A stretch of 64,000 nucleotides of DNA from Bacillota bacterium (GTDB lineage: Bacteria > Bacillota > Sulfobacillia > JACIYH01): contig JASEFA010000008.1 of assembly GCA_030019365.1 (NCBI GenBank), positions 53,397-117,396 on the forward strand, given 5' to 3'. Below the pieces are notes generated by a model. It was given only the letters and a program-made list of their open reading frames with translations, ran no database searches and had not been told where the DNA came from. This document shows positions 1-9,774 of the stretch, piece by piece; the stretch's first letter is position 1; each line of letters starts with the position of its first letter. The position numbers were made by a program, and so were the translations under genes.

Positions 1-812
<812 letters not shown>

Positions 813-914
813 GTTGCGCCTCCTGGGGTGGGATACGCTCAGCCGCGATGGGCTCCGTTCCCTGGTGTGATGCGGGTCAACCACGTTGCATTTCGCTGCG
901 CGGACGACGTTCCC

Positions 915-2489
915 CTACCGGGCCGCGGGCGGGTCTGCGAGCGCTTGCCCGAGCTCCCCGGGGGCCGCCTCCGGGCGCAGGAAGGCCGGGCAGCGGAACT
1001 GGAGGGCCTGCCCCACGTGTTCCACGCCCACCTGCGCCCGCCCGTCCAGGTCGGCCAGGGTGCGGGCCACCTTCAGCAGGCGGTAGTAGCCGCGGCCAGT
1101 CAGCCCCAGCCGGGCGAAGCCCTCGGCCAGCACCTTCTCCGCCTCGGGAGTGAGCCGGCAGAAGGCGGACACCTCGCGGGGACCCATCTCCGCATTGAGA
1201 CGCTTGCCCGCCGGCCGCAGGCGGTGGGCCTGGCGCTGGCGGGCCAGGAGGACCAGGGATCCAACCTCCCGGGAGGGGGGACCACCGGGTGCGTCACGCC
1301 ATTCGTCCCAGGCCATGCGCCGGACCTCCACCTGGAGGTCGATGCGGTCCAGGAGGGGACCGGACATACGGTCCCAGTACTGGTGCACCTGCTGGCCGGT
1401 ACAGGTGCAGGGGTACTCGGGGTCGCCCAAGCGGCCGCAGTGGCAGGGGTTCATGGCCCCCACCAGCATGAAGCGGGCTGGGAAGGTGACCCCCTCGCCC
1501 AGCCGTCCCAGGGTGACCCGACCCTCCTCCAGCGGGCCCCGCAGCGATTCCAGCAGGGGACCGGCGAAACGGTTCATCTCGTCCAGGAAGAGCACCCCCA
1601 GGTGGGCCAGGCTCACCTCCCCGGGTCTCACCGGGTGCCGGCCCCCTCCCACCAGGGCGGCCCGCCCCAGGTGGGGGTGGGGGGCACGCCAGGGGGGCTG
1701 GTAGAGCAGACCTCCCTCTCCCCCCAGCAGCCCGGCCACACTCCAGATCCGGCTCACCTCCAGAGACTCCTCCCGGGAGAGGGGAGGCAGGAGCCCGCGC
1801 AGGCAGGAGGCCAGCACCGTCTTGCCCGCCCCCGGGGGCCCCACCAGGAGCAGGTGATGCCCGCCGGCCGCCGCACACACCAGCGCCCGCTTGGGCAGCT
1901 GGTGGCCGCGCACTTCCACCAGGTCGGGGGCTTCCGCGGGCGTTACCTCAGACACCTGCCGGGGAGGCACCGGCAGTTCCCTTTCTCCCCGCGACCAGGC
2001 CACCAGGTCGGTAAGGCGGTTCAGGACGAGCACCTCAAGCCCGTCCACCACCGCCGCCTGCCCGGCCCCGTCGGCGGACACCACCAGCCCCCTGCCCAGC
2101 CGGGCGGCCGTGATGGCCATGGGCAGGATGCCGTCCACCGCCCGCACCCGCCCGTCCAGGCCCAGCTCCCCCACCAGGAACCAGGAACCCAGATCGCGCG
2201 CGCCCAGCTGGCCGGAAGCGGCCAGGATGGCGGTGGCCACGGGCAGGTCGAGCCCCGGGGACCCCTTATGCACGTCGGCCGGTGCCAGGTTGACGGTGAT
2301 GCGCCGCAGGGGGAAGTCCAGCCCGGAGTTACGCACTGCCGAGCGCACCCGCGCCGTGGCTTCCTTCACCGAAGTCCCCGGCAGCCCCACGATCTGAACG
2401 CCGGGCAGTCCCGCCCCCACGTCGCACTCCACCCGCACCGGCACGGCGTCCAGGCCGGTGAGGGTGCAGCCCCAGGTCTTTCCCAGCAC
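915..2489 (-). CDS. comM: YifB/ComM family Mg-chelatase-like AAA+ ATPase
   Basis: 524 residues, the usual length for YifB/ComM. Order: N-terminal Lon-protease-like ChlI domain (about 1-180, NSGLDFPLRRITVNLAPAD), Mg-chelatase AAA core with Walker A GPPGAGKT, Walker B VLFLDEMN and the GAMNPCHCG segment followed by four cysteines, then a C-terminal helical domain with RGYYRLLKVARTLADL. In Haemophilus and Vibrio ComM is a hexameric branch-migration helicase that helps integrate DNA during transformation; in Bacillota the role is less tested. The GTG start directly abuts the TAG of the PHP gene, with a G-rich Shine-Dalgarno inside that gene, suggesting translational coupling. It lies about 2.6 kb downstream of a ComG-like pilus operon. 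Confidence 0.93.
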   Translation of the reverse strand: MLGKTWGCTLTGLDAVPVRVECDVGAGLPGVQIVGLPGTSVKEATARVRSAVRNSGLDFPLRRITVNLAPADVHKGSPGLDLPVATAILAASGQLGARDLGSWFLVGELGLDGRVRAVDGILPMAITAARLGRGLVVSADGAGQAAVVDGLEVLVLNRLTDLVAWSRGERELPVPPRQVSEVTPAEAPDLVEVRGHQLPKRALVCAAAGGHHLLLVGPPGAGKTVLASCLRGLLPPLSREESLEVSRIWSVAGLLGGEGGLLYQPPWRAPHPHLGRAALVGGGRHPVRPGEVSLAHLGVLFLDEMNRFAGPLLESLRGPLEEGRVTLGRLGEGVTFPARFMLVGAMNPCHCGRLGDPEYPCTCTGQQVHQYWDRMSGPLLDRIDLQVEVRRMAWDEWRDAPGGPPSREVGSLVLLARQRQAHRLRPAGKRLNAEMGPREVSAFCRLTPEAEKVLAEGFARLGLTGRGYYRLLKVARTLADLDGRAQVGVEHVGQALQFRCPAFLRPEAAPGELGQALADPPAAR

Positions 2490-3356
2490 CTAGCATCCCC
2501 CGCCCCCGCCGGGAAGGGGCAGCCCCTCGGGCCGCCTGCCGCGGAAGAAGTACACCTCCCGGAAGCCCAGGTCGCGCAACATGCCCGCCACCGCCGGGAA
2601 CTCCCAGGCCAGCTGCGCAGCGCGGTGGGCGTCCGACCCCAGGGTGATCAGGCTACCCCCCTTGCCCCGGTAAGCAGCCAGGGCAGACGCCCCCGGGTGA
2701 GGATGTCCCACCCCGTGGCGGAAGCCCGAGGTGTTCACCTCGATGGCTACCCCGACCCGCACCGCCAGGTCGAGGACCTCCCCCATGCGGCCCTCCCCGT
2801 CCCTGTCCACGCTCCGCCACATGTCGGCTCCCAGGCGCAGGAACACGTCGATATGCCCCAGCACGTCGAAGAGGCCGCTCTCCACCGCGGCCCGCATCTC
2901 GTCAAAGTAAGCGCCCAGCACACTCCGCGGGTCAAACCCGCCGCTCTGCAGGACCGCGCGCCCACGGGGATCGGAGCAATCCACACCCCCCACCTGGTGC
3001 AGGGAGCCCATCACCCCATCGAACTCCTTGCCCCGCAGGAACTCCCGGACCTCCCCTTCCAGGGACCGCAGGTAGGTCACCTCCACCCCCAGGCCCAGGT
3101 GCAGCCCGGGGTACTTCTCCCGGGCCGCCTCCACCGCGCGCCGGGCGGCGTCGTAATCGTACATCCGGTACCTCTTGCCATCCGGATCTAGCTCCACATG
3201 ATCGGTGAATACGATCCCGCCCAGCCCCAACTCCAGGGCCCGGCGGCAATAGGCGTCTACGGGATCGCTACCGTCCCAGGAGTGGGCGCTGTGCACGTGG
3301 TGGTCCACTGCCCACCCCAGGTCGGGGACGTTCGTCGCGTTCTCGCTCAATGGCAT
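2490..3356 (-). CDS. PHP-domain phosphoesterase, histidinol-phosphatase-like
   Basis: 288-residue metal-dependent phosphoesterase of the PHP superfamily. Metal ligands seen: DHHVHSAHSWDG at the N-terminus, VFTDHVELD, MGSLHQVGG, LGHIDVFLR and SDAHRAAQL near the end, as in HisK-type histidinol-phosphatases. Which substrate it uses (histidinol phosphate or another phosphate ester) cannot be read from sequence, and no other his gene is near. The longest frame extends 83 codons further, but the ATG at 3356 is preceded by CGACGAGGAGGACCT (AGGAGG) and starts the conserved domain. It overlaps the end of rnhB by 10 nt. Confidence 0.88.
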   Translation of the reverse strand: MPLSENATNVPDLGWAVDHHVHSAHSWDGSDPVDAYCRRALELGLGGIVFTDHVELDPDGKRYRMYDYDAARRAVEAAREKYPGLHLGLGVEVTYLRSLEGEVREFLRGKEFDGVMGSLHQVGGVDCSDPRGRAVLQSGGFDPRSVLGAYFDEMRAAVESGLFDVLGHIDVFLRLGADMWRSVDRDGEGRMGEVLDLAVRVGVAIEVNTSGFRHGVGHPHPGASALAAYRGKGGSLITLGSDAHRAAQLAWEFPAVAGMLRDLGFREVYFFRGRRPEGLPLPGGGGGC

Positions 3357-3979
3357 AGGTCCTCCTCGTCGTCTTCTCCGGACGCGCGCGGGGAGGAGAG
3401 AAAGCTCAGGCGGTGACAGGGGGAGGGCCCCAGCCGGGCCAGGGCGGCGCAGTGGTCGCGGGTGGCGTATCCTTTGTGGCGGGCGAAGCCGTATCCGGGG
3501 TAGCGGGCGTCGAGTTCCCGCATGATGGCATCCCGGTGCACCTTGGCCAGCACCGAGGCGGCGGCCACCGAGCAACAGAGGGCATCCCCGCGGATGACCC
3601 CCCACTGGGGCTGCTCGACCCCGGGCAGCACGCCCCCGTCCACCAGCAGGAAGGAGGGGCGCAACGCCAGCCCCACCACCGCCCGGCGCATGGCCCGGTA
3701 GGTGGCCGCCAGGATGCCTTCCCGTTCTATGTACTCCACCTCCACCACTCCCACGGCCCAGGCCAGCGCCCGCTCCCTCACCAGGGCGGCCACCCGCTCC
3801 CGACGGTCGGGGACGAGCTTCTTGCCGTCATCCAGCCCGGGGATGACCAGCCCGGACGGGAGGACCACCGCCGCCGCCACCACGGGCCCCGCCAGCGGGC
3901 CCCGGCCGGCCTCGTCCACCCCGGCCACCGGACCCCTGCCCTCCGAGAGGGCCAGCTCGAACCTGTAATCGGGAGCCAT
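3347..3979 (-). CDS. rnhB: Ribonuclease HII
   Basis: Cytoplasmic endonuclease that removes ribonucleotides and RNA from RNA-DNA hybrids. 210 residues, normal for the family. VAGVDEAGRGPLAGPVV carries the DEXGRG metal-binding motif, FLLVDGGVLPG and the DALCCSVAAASVLAKVHRD segment hold further catalytic residues. The long frame continues 200 codons upstream, but that part is antisense-like shadow of ylqF; the ATG at 3979 behind GGGGGGAAG gives the correct N-terminus. The start overlaps the ylqF stop in a TGATG arrangement, the usual rbgA-rnhB pairing of Bacillota. Confidence 0.95.
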   Translation of the reverse strand: MAPDYRFELALSEGRGPVAGVDEAGRGPLAGPVVAAAVVLPSGLVIPGLDDGKKLVPDRRERVAALVRERALAWAVGVVEVEYIEREGILAATYRAMRRAVVGLALRPSFLLVDGGVLPGVEQPQWGVIRGDALCCSVAAASVLAKVHRDAIMRELDARYPGYGFARHKGYATRDHCAALARLGPSPCHRLSFLSSPRASGEDDEEDLCH

Positions 3980-4845
3980 CAGCTTCCCCCCCGGCACACC
4001 TCTCCCGTGCCTTCCGGGCCCGGAGCCCGCTCCAGGGTGATGCGGCCCAGCCTTCCCGCCTGGAAATCGGCGAGCAGGGCCCGGGCCGCCCGCTCCGGGT
4101 CGGGAGCCCCCCCGGCGCCCAAAAACCCCCGCCGCCGCGCGATGGCGGCCAGCGCCTCCTCCGCCGCTCCCCATTCTACCCCGTAGCGCTCGCGCAGCGC
4201 CAGCCGGCCCCGCTGCGGGAGGGCCTCGAGCAGGCAGGAGATGACCCGTGGGTAGGGCACCTGGCCCCAGGGCAGCACCCCGATGGCCACCAGCGTGGTG
4301 GCGACCTCCGGCTCGGGCCGGGGAGGGAGGAGCCCGGGCAGATCCAGGGCCTCCACGCCCCCGCCCGGCCCGTCCGCCACCCGCACCCACTGCTCTCCTC
4401 TGGTGACCCCGGGCAGGGCGCCCGTGCGCGCCACGCGCTGGCCGGTGAGGCGATTGAGCAGGGAGGACTTGCCCACGTTGGATACTCCCACCACCACCAG
4501 GCGCAGGGGGCGGTGCCAGGACCGGTGCGCCAGCTTCCCCCGGCGCCCCTCCAGCCAGGCACGTACCCCTTCCAGGCCCCGCCCCGTCCGCACGTCCACC
4601 GCCACCGCCTCCTCGCCCCGGGTGGCCAGATGCGCCACCCACCCGCCGGTCGAGGCCGGGTCGGCCAGATCGCTCCGGGCCAGTACCAGCAGCCGGGGGC
4701 GCGCCTCCACTAGCTCTACCAGGAGCGGGTTGCGGGAGGCCGCGGGGGCGCGCGCGTCCGCCACCTCGAGGACCACATCCACCAGGCGCATCCTCTGCCT
4801 GAGCAGCCGCATGGCCCTGGCCATGTGGCCCGGGTACCAGCTCAT
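3979..4845 (-). CDS. ylqF: Ribosome biogenesis GTPase YlqF/RbgA
   Basis: Circularly permuted GTPase needed for late 50S subunit assembly (with L16 incorporation in B. subtilis). 288 residues beginning MSWYPGHMARAMR, the diagnostic N-terminus; the frame is open 34 codons further but those residues are not family-like. Permuted order is seen: G4 region first (LVLARSDLAD), then G1 GVSNVGKSSLLN, then G3 DLPGLLPP. The G4 motif reads ARSD where NKxD is usual, so guanine specificity may be altered. A C-terminal helical RNA-binding domain follows. First gene after the promoter at 4978-5006. Confidence 0.93.
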   Translation of the reverse strand: MSWYPGHMARAMRLLRQRMRLVDVVLEVADARAPAASRNPLLVELVEARPRLLVLARSDLADPASTGGWVAHLATRGEEAVAVDVRTGRGLEGVRAWLEGRRGKLAHRSWHRPLRLVVVGVSNVGKSSLLNRLTGQRVARTGALPGVTRGEQWVRVADGPGGGVEALDLPGLLPPRPEPEVATTLVAIGVLPWGQVPYPRVISCLLEALPQRGRLALRERYGVEWGAAEEALAAIARRRGFLGAGGAPDPERAARALLADFQAGRLGRITLERAPGPEGTGEVCRGGS

Positions 4846-4977
4846 CTTCCCCACCTCAATACGGGCGGCGAGAGAGGCCCTTTGCCCGGGCCGTCCCCGC
4901 GCCTGCCGCCTGTTCCCTTGCCGTCCGGGTCCCTGCTGCCTGCCCACCGCCGGCGGCCGGGGCGCCGGCCCGGCCAG

Positions 4978-5006
4978 ATCATACGATACCTGCCCGGTCC
5001 TGGCAA
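4978..5006 (-). promoter_or_regulatory. Sigma-A promoter for ylqF-rnhB-PHP-comM
   Basis: On the minus strand TTGCCA (5001-5006) and TATGAT (4978-4983) are separated by exactly 17 nt. It lies about 130 nt upstream of the ylqF ATG. A GC-rich inverted repeat (GGCCGGG, 7-nt loop, CCCGGCC) sits just downstream in the leader; no U-run follows it, so it is a leader hairpin rather than a terminator. Confidence 0.7.
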
Positions 5007-5074
5007 TCGCGGCGCGTGGGGTAGGGTGGGGGCGGGGCCTGGGGTGGCCACCGCCCTCCGTGGTGGCAGCAGGT

Positions 5075-7759
5075 CTATCGCCGCGCCAGGCGCACGCTCT
5101 CCAGACGAGCGGATTCCTCCGCCAGGAAGATGGCCTTCACCTCCAGGTACCTGCCGGGAGGAAGATCCGCCGGCTCCGGAGCGGCTGACGTCCAGTGAAG
5201 CCCATCGGAGGAGGCGCGGAAGCTGAGCGTCACCCCCGTCCCCCTCACCTCCGCCAGGCGCCAGCGGGTGTTCTCTTCCCCTTCCAGGCGCCAGATCACC
5301 TCCGGACGGGGCACCACCTCCAGCACTCCACCCCCGTCCGCCACCAGGTAGATCAGGCCGTCCACCACCACTGCCGTCCCGCAGGCGGGCGCGGGCAGGG
5401 GGCGGGGCATCTCCCGCACGGCGGAGCCGCCCGGCTCCACCTCCAGGATGCGGGCGGAAAGCCCTTCCCGGCCGACCCCGCCCATCACGTAGAGGCGATC
5501 CTGCCACAGGACCGCCGCCGCCCTCTCCAGGGGCAGGGGGAGATGGGCCACCTGCCGCAGGGAACCATCCACCGGGCAGAACAGCAGGACTTCGTCCAGC
5601 AGCCCTGCCGGACTGCGGCCTCCCACCAGCCATATCCCCTCCGGTGCGCTTACCGCCACCGCCTGCCCGCGGGGGGACGGGAGCCTCACCGGCAGTTCCT
5701 CCCACGAGAAGGCGACCGGATCGAACCGCAGGATGCGGTCGCTGGAGCCGGCGTCCGTGCACCCGCCCAGGACGTACACCGCGTCGCCCCAGGCCGCCGC
5801 TGCCGAACCTTCCATGGCCCGGGGCAGGGATGCCACCGCCCGGGCGGTCCCGCTGTCCAGATCCACCATGGCTATGGTGCTCAGCCTGCCTCCCACCAAC
5901 GCGTGGCGGTTACGCCCGCCAAAGGTGAAAATGCGATTTCCCACCCGGGCGCAGGGGGCGTTCATGATCCGTCCGGGCAGCGTGAATCCCAGCACCCGTT
6001 CCTCCCGGTCGCGCAGGGTCAGCCGGCGAATCTGCTCCGTGGCCCAGATGCCGGGGGCCCCGCCCACCACGTAGATGTCGCCGCCCCTCCCCGCCACCAC
6101 CCCCGCGTAGGTGAGGGGAGCACCCAGGGTGAGTACCGGCCGCGGGCTGCCCGGCTCCCGGCGCAACCGCAGCACCCTGGCCAGCTCGACCGCAGGGCTG
6201 CTCGATCCCCCGCAGAAATACGCTTCACCACCCCGGACGACGCCCGCCGCGCCCCAGCACCCGGGGGCGAAGGAGAGGGCCGGAGTGAGCCGATCCACGC
6301 CCCGTTCGGGGGTGTATGACCACAGGGTGTTCAGGGCAGCGGGATTCCCCGGGTTCCCCGCCGCCCCGCCCAGCAGGTACACCACCCCCTCCAGGACAGC
6401 CGCAGCGGATCGAGCCGCGCCTGCGGGCAGGCGATGCCTGGTATCCTCCACCACCCCGCTCCGGGGTGAGTACCTCAGGATGCGGTCCGACCAGCCCCGG
6501 GGCGTCTGGCCCCCGAACAGGTAGATATACTCGCCCAGCGCCACCGCCGGGGCCCCCGCCAGGGCCGTGGGGAGGGTGGTGGGGAGCTGGTCGATGGCCT
6601 CCGCGCCGGGGTCGAACGCGAAGATGGCCGGGGAGGGCGCGCCTCCCAGATAGCCGCCGAACACGTAGACCTTACCCGCGTGAGCACACGCGGTGGCTCC
6701 CGTGAGGGGGGCGGGAAAACTGCAGTTCAGCCTGCGCAGCGGTTTCCCCACTCCCTCGTACGCCCAGACCTCCTGCCCGGCCTCCCCGGGGCCGCCCCCC
6801 AGGAGATAGGCCCTATCGCCCACGGTAGCCACCGTCGCCTCCGGAGCCTCGTAGGGCAGGCGGGTTGGCAGGAGCTGCCACTCTTCGTCGGGGCCAGGCT
6901 GGTACAGGATGCCGTCGGCATTGCCCCGGCCTCCCAGCAGGTAGGCTCCCCCCGCCACCAGGGCGGCGCCCGCTCCCGACACCGGCACGGGCAGGGAGCA
7001 GCCCGGCCCCAGGGTGGGACCGTGCTCGGGGACGAGGGCACCTTCCCGCTCCCGGACACCCGCGCAGGAGAAGACCGCATCGGGCGCCGCCACCCCGACC
7101 CCCAGCTGAACGGTCTCCCCTCCTCCGGTCCCGGAGGACTCTTCCCCGCCCGCCGGAGGTCGCTGTCCCTCCCCGGGCACCTCCCCTTCCCCGGGTGACT
7201 GTCCCTCCCCGGGCGGCTGCCCATCGTCTGACGATTCCTCTCCCTCACGGCCCTGCCCGGGAGGGGTCTCCCTGGGGAATCCCGTTCCCAGGGGCGCGCC
7301 CCCCGGTTCCTCGGGCAGGAACACGATGGTGTCCGCCGCCCATGGCGGCGCCGCCGTGGTGGCAAACACCCGGCCCAGGCGGTTGATGCCGTAGTACAGC
7401 GGGAGCGGTTCACCGCCCAGGCCCGCCTGGACCGCGTCGCCGGCCGGCAGGGAGCGCAGGCCGGCCGCAAAGGGTCGCCCATCGCCCCCGGTCGCCCCTA
7501 GGTCGAGGAGAGAGGCCAGGGGCCCACCCTGCGGAAGGGACCCGCCGCGGGGGGCCTGGTCGGCCACGGGATATCTCCCCCAGAGAGCATAGAAAAGGTC
7601 GCACGCCGACTGCAGCCCCCTCATGCTGCCGCGCCAGGCCTGTACGCGGGCCCGCGGGAACATACCCGGCATGGCCCCGGCCACCACCGCGGCCAGCAGC
7701 GCCACGATGGTCACCGCCGCCAGCACCTCCACCAGAGAGCTGCCCCGGTTATTCTTCAT
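5075..7759 (-). CDS. Giant prepilin-like protein fused to a Kelch beta-propeller
   Basis: 894 residues. The N-terminus MKNNRGSSLVEVLAAVTIV is a class III (type IV prepilin) signal: short basic leader, Gly before the cleavage site, Glu at +5, then a hydrophobic helix. Residues about 40-160 look like a pseudopilin globular part. A low-complexity acidic linker rich in PGEG repeats follows (about 175-215). The rest is a run of Kelch-type repeats of about 45-50 residues (for example VYVFGGYLGG, YIYLFGGQTP, VYLLGGAAGN, IYVVGGAPG, IFTFGGRN, VYVLGGCTD), enough for one or two propellers, with a short C-terminal beta domain. Start chosen at the ATG at 7759, where the prepilin signal begins and which overlaps the ATPase gene by 11 nt. 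Last gene of the pilus operon. It would be displayed on, or at the tip of, a pilus; the ligand is unknown. Confidence 0.85.
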   Translation of the reverse strand: MKNNRGSSLVEVLAAVTIVALLAAVVAGAMPGMFPRARVQAWRGSMRGLQSACDLFYALWGRYPVADQAPRGGSLPQGGPLASLLDLGATGGDGRPFAAGLRSLPAGDAVQAGLGGEPLPLYYGINRLGRVFATTAAPPWAADTIVFLPEEPGGAPLGTGFPRETPPGQGREGEESSDDGQPPGEGQSPGEGEVPGEGQRPPAGGEESSGTGGGETVQLGVGVAAPDAVFSCAGVREREGALVPEHGPTLGPGCSLPVPVSGAGAALVAGGAYLLGGRGNADGILYQPGPDEEWQLLPTRLPYEAPEATVATVGDRAYLLGGGPGEAGQEVWAYEGVGKPLRRLNCSFPAPLTGATACAHAGKVYVFGGYLGGAPSPAIFAFDPGAEAIDQLPTTLPTALAGAPAVALGEYIYLFGGQTPRGWSDRILRYSPRSGVVEDTRHRLPAGAARSAAAVLEGVVYLLGGAAGNPGNPAALNTLWSYTPERGVDRLTPALSFAPGCWGAAGVVRGGEAYFCGGSSSPAVELARVLRLRREPGSPRPVLTLGAPLTYAGVVAGRGGDIYVVGGAPGIWATEQIRRLTLRDREERVLGFTLPGRIMNAPCARVGNRIFTFGGRNRHALVGGRLSTIAMVDLDSGTARAVASLPRAMEGSAAAAWGDAVYVLGGCTDAGSSDRILRFDPVAFSWEELPVRLPSPRGQAVAVSAPEGIWLVGGRSPAGLLDEVLLFCPVDGSLRQVAHLPLPLERAAAVLWQDRLYVMGGVGREGLSARILEVEPGGSAVREMPRPLPAPACGTAVVVDGLIYLVADGGGVLEVVPRPEVIWRLEGEENTRWRLAEVRGTGVTLSFRASSDGLHWTSAAPEPADLPPGRYLEVKAIFLAEESARLESVRLARR

Positions 7760-8753
7760 CACGACGCAGGCCCCCCTTGCGCTCGTCCACCGGGAACTGC
7801 CGCATCCCGGGCAAACCCCGTACCAGCCGGGCCAGGGCACGGCGGCCCTGCCAGCCCCGGCTTCCGCACTCCGGACAACCCGCCCCCTGGCAGTCCCCGC
7901 ACGGTCTCCTCACCAGCCTCTGCTCCAGGATGCCACAGAGGGCTACGGTCAGATGGCGCCGGTCCGCCCCCATTTCCACCAGGCGCTCGACGGCGCCCGC
8001 GGCACCCCCGGCGTGTAACGTGCAGAGCACCAGGTGCCCTCCCAGGGCGCACCTCACGGCGGCCCGGGTGCTCTCCTCGTCCCGCACCTCGCCTACAGCC
8101 AGCACCCGGGGGTCGTGCCGCAGCGCCGCCCTCATGGCCGCCAGGAACCCGAACCCCGCCCGCGGCTGCACCTGCACCTGGGTGACCCCGGGAATGGGCT
8201 GCTCCACCGGGTCCTCGACGGAAATGGTCGACTTGCCGCTTTCGGCCACCTCCTTCAGACAGGCGTATAGGGTGGTGGTCTTGCCGGAACTGGCCGGCCC
8301 GGTGATGGCCAGCAGGCCGCTACCCTCGAGCAAAGAGCGCACCTCTGCCACCACTTCGGGTTCCAGTCCCAGGTCCTCCAGCCCGGAGGCAGGCAGCCCG
8401 CCCTGAAGGCGGAGCGTGACCCTTTCCCCCTGCACGCAGGGCAGCAGGGCCACCCGCCAGGTATGCCCGTTGACCGGCAGGACACCGTCCTGGGGGCGCA
8501 GGCCGTCCAGCAGGTCCAGCCCGGCCAGCAGCTTGAGCACGCCCACCAGCCGCGGCCAGTCCCCCCCGCCCAGCGGGCAAACCTCCCTCAGTTCGCCGTC
8601 CACCCGATACCGTACCCGCACCACCCCCTCGCCCGGCTCCAGGTGGACGTCCGACGCCCCCTGCCCGGCGGCATCCTCCAGCAGGCGGTACAGGGTGTGC
8701 TCCATTCCCTTTTCGCTTTCGACCTTCGCGTCCCGCGACCGGTGAAGCCACAT
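7749..8753 (-). CDS. Type IV pilus/ComG-type assembly ATPase (GspE/PilB/ComGA family)
   Basis: 334-residue cytoplasmic hexameric ATPase that drives pilin polymerisation. It lacks the N-terminal MshEN domain of PilB (about 550 aa) and so resembles ComGA in size. Visible: ASDVHLEP (about 34-40), Walker A GPASSGKTTT (152-161), Asp-box ISVEDPVE, Walker B RVLAVGEVRD, His-box LCTLHAGG, and a zinc tetracysteine CGDCQGAGCPEC near the C-terminus. The start at 8753 has AGGGGG 7 nt upstream; an alternative ATG is 16 codons inside. It sits between the platform gene (25-nt gap) and the Kelch prepilin, which it overlaps. Confidence 0.9.
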   Translation of the reverse strand: MWLHRSRDAKVESEKGMEHTLYRLLEDAAGQGASDVHLEPGEGVVRVRYRVDGELREVCPLGGGDWPRLVGVLKLLAGLDLLDGLRPQDGVLPVNGHTWRVALLPCVQGERVTLRLQGGLPASGLEDLGLEPEVVAEVRSLLEGSGLLAITGPASSGKTTTLYACLKEVAESGKSTISVEDPVEQPIPGVTQVQVQPRAGFGFLAAMRAALRHDPRVLAVGEVRDEESTRAAVRCALGGHLVLCTLHAGGAAGAVERLVEMGADRRHLTVALCGILEQRLVRRPCGDCQGAGCPECGSRGWQGRRALARLVRGLPGMRQFPVDERKGGLRRDEE

Positions 8754-8778
8754 GACGGTACCCCCTTTCGCAGCCCGG

Positions 8779-9774
8779 TCAGGGCAGGTGAGCCAGGGCG
8801 AGGTACAGCGGCTGCACCACGGCCAGTGCCACCAGGGCCACCACGCTGGCGGCCAGCAGGGTGAGGACCGGCTCCAGCAGGGACAGGGCGAGCCTCTCTA
8901 ACTGGCGTTCCCGGGAGCGACAGTAAGCAGCCAGGTCGTGGCAAACCGTGGCTGCCTCCCCGGCGGCTTCCGCCCCCGCCAGCTGGGCGGCCAGGGCGGG
9001 GGGCAGCCCACCCGAACGGGCGATGGCTTCCAGAGCCGGGGCCCCCGCCCGCACATCCCGCGCCGCCCGCTCCAGCCTCCGCCGCAGGTAGCCGTTTCCG
9101 CAACCTGCTGCCAGGCACCCCACTGTTTCCCTGGTCAGCCCTCCTGCCCTGCTCAGCCGGCTCAGCGAATCCAGCAGCCGGGCCCGCTCCCGCCACATCA
9201 GGACGCGCCCCATCCCGGGGAGAGCCAGAGCCGCCCGGTCGCCCACCGGGCCGAGCTTCCCCGCCACGGACAGGGTCATACAGGCCGCGGCAAGGGCCGC
9301 CACCCCCAGCCCGGCCTGCCACCGGGGGGCGGCCCACAGGAGCAAGCGGGTGGCGAGAGGCAGCCCGGTCAGCACACCCACCAGTTGCAGCGGGGGCAAC
9401 AGCGCCGGCAGGAGGAACAGGCCCACCAGCGTGGCCGCCGCTCCGCCCAGCCCGACCACCAGCAGCGGGTACACCAGGCCCGCGCGCTGCTCACCCGTGC
9501 GGGTGGCGCGGCCCAGGCCTTCCTCCGCCATCTCCCCGAGCATGACAGCCCCCCGCCCGGCCCGGACTGCCTGCTCCAACCGGGCCGCTTCCCACGGCGA
9601 GGACACGCCGCACGCCCGCAGTGCCTCGGCCAGGGTGTGGCCCTGCCCCAGCCGCTTCCGCAACCTCCCCGCCATCTTTCCCGGCAACCGCTCCAGCACC
9701 GGGCCTGCGGGCAGGCCGGCCCGCGCCGCCACCTCGACTTGCCGGCACCAGGCCCACACCTCCGCCTGCCTCAT
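8779..9774 (-). CDS. Type II secretion/type IV pilus inner-membrane platform protein (GspF/PilC/ComGB family)
   Basis: 331 residues. Several hydrophobic segments: around LVYPLLVVGLGGAAATLVGLF, LGVAALAAACMTL and the C-terminal LLEPVLTLLAASVVALVALAV, the normal topology of T2SSF proteins. GHTLAEAL and MLGEMAEEGLGRATR near the N-terminus are typical of the first T2SSF repeat; the second copy has QLAGAEAAGEA. Length is near ComGB (about 320 aa) rather than PilC (about 400 aa). The frame is open much further upstream, but the ATG at 9774 overlaps the pilin stop in an ATGA junction and gives MRQAEVWAWCRQVEVAARAG, a normal start. It should recruit the ATPase and pilins at the membrane. Confidence 0.88.
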   Translation of the reverse strand: MRQAEVWAWCRQVEVAARAGLPAGPVLERLPGKMAGRLRKRLGQGHTLAEALRACGVSSPWEAARLEQAVRAGRGAVMLGEMAEEGLGRATRTGEQRAGLVYPLLVVGLGGAAATLVGLFLLPALLPPLQLVGVLTGLPLATRLLLWAAPRWQAGLGVAALAAACMTLSVAGKLGPVGDRAALALPGMGRVLMWRERARLLDSLSRLSRAGGLTRETVGCLAAGCGNGYLRRRLERAARDVRAGAPALEAIARSGGLPPALAAQLAGAEAAGEAATVCHDLAAYCRSRERQLERLALSLLEPVLTLLAASVVALVALAVVQPLYLALAHLP

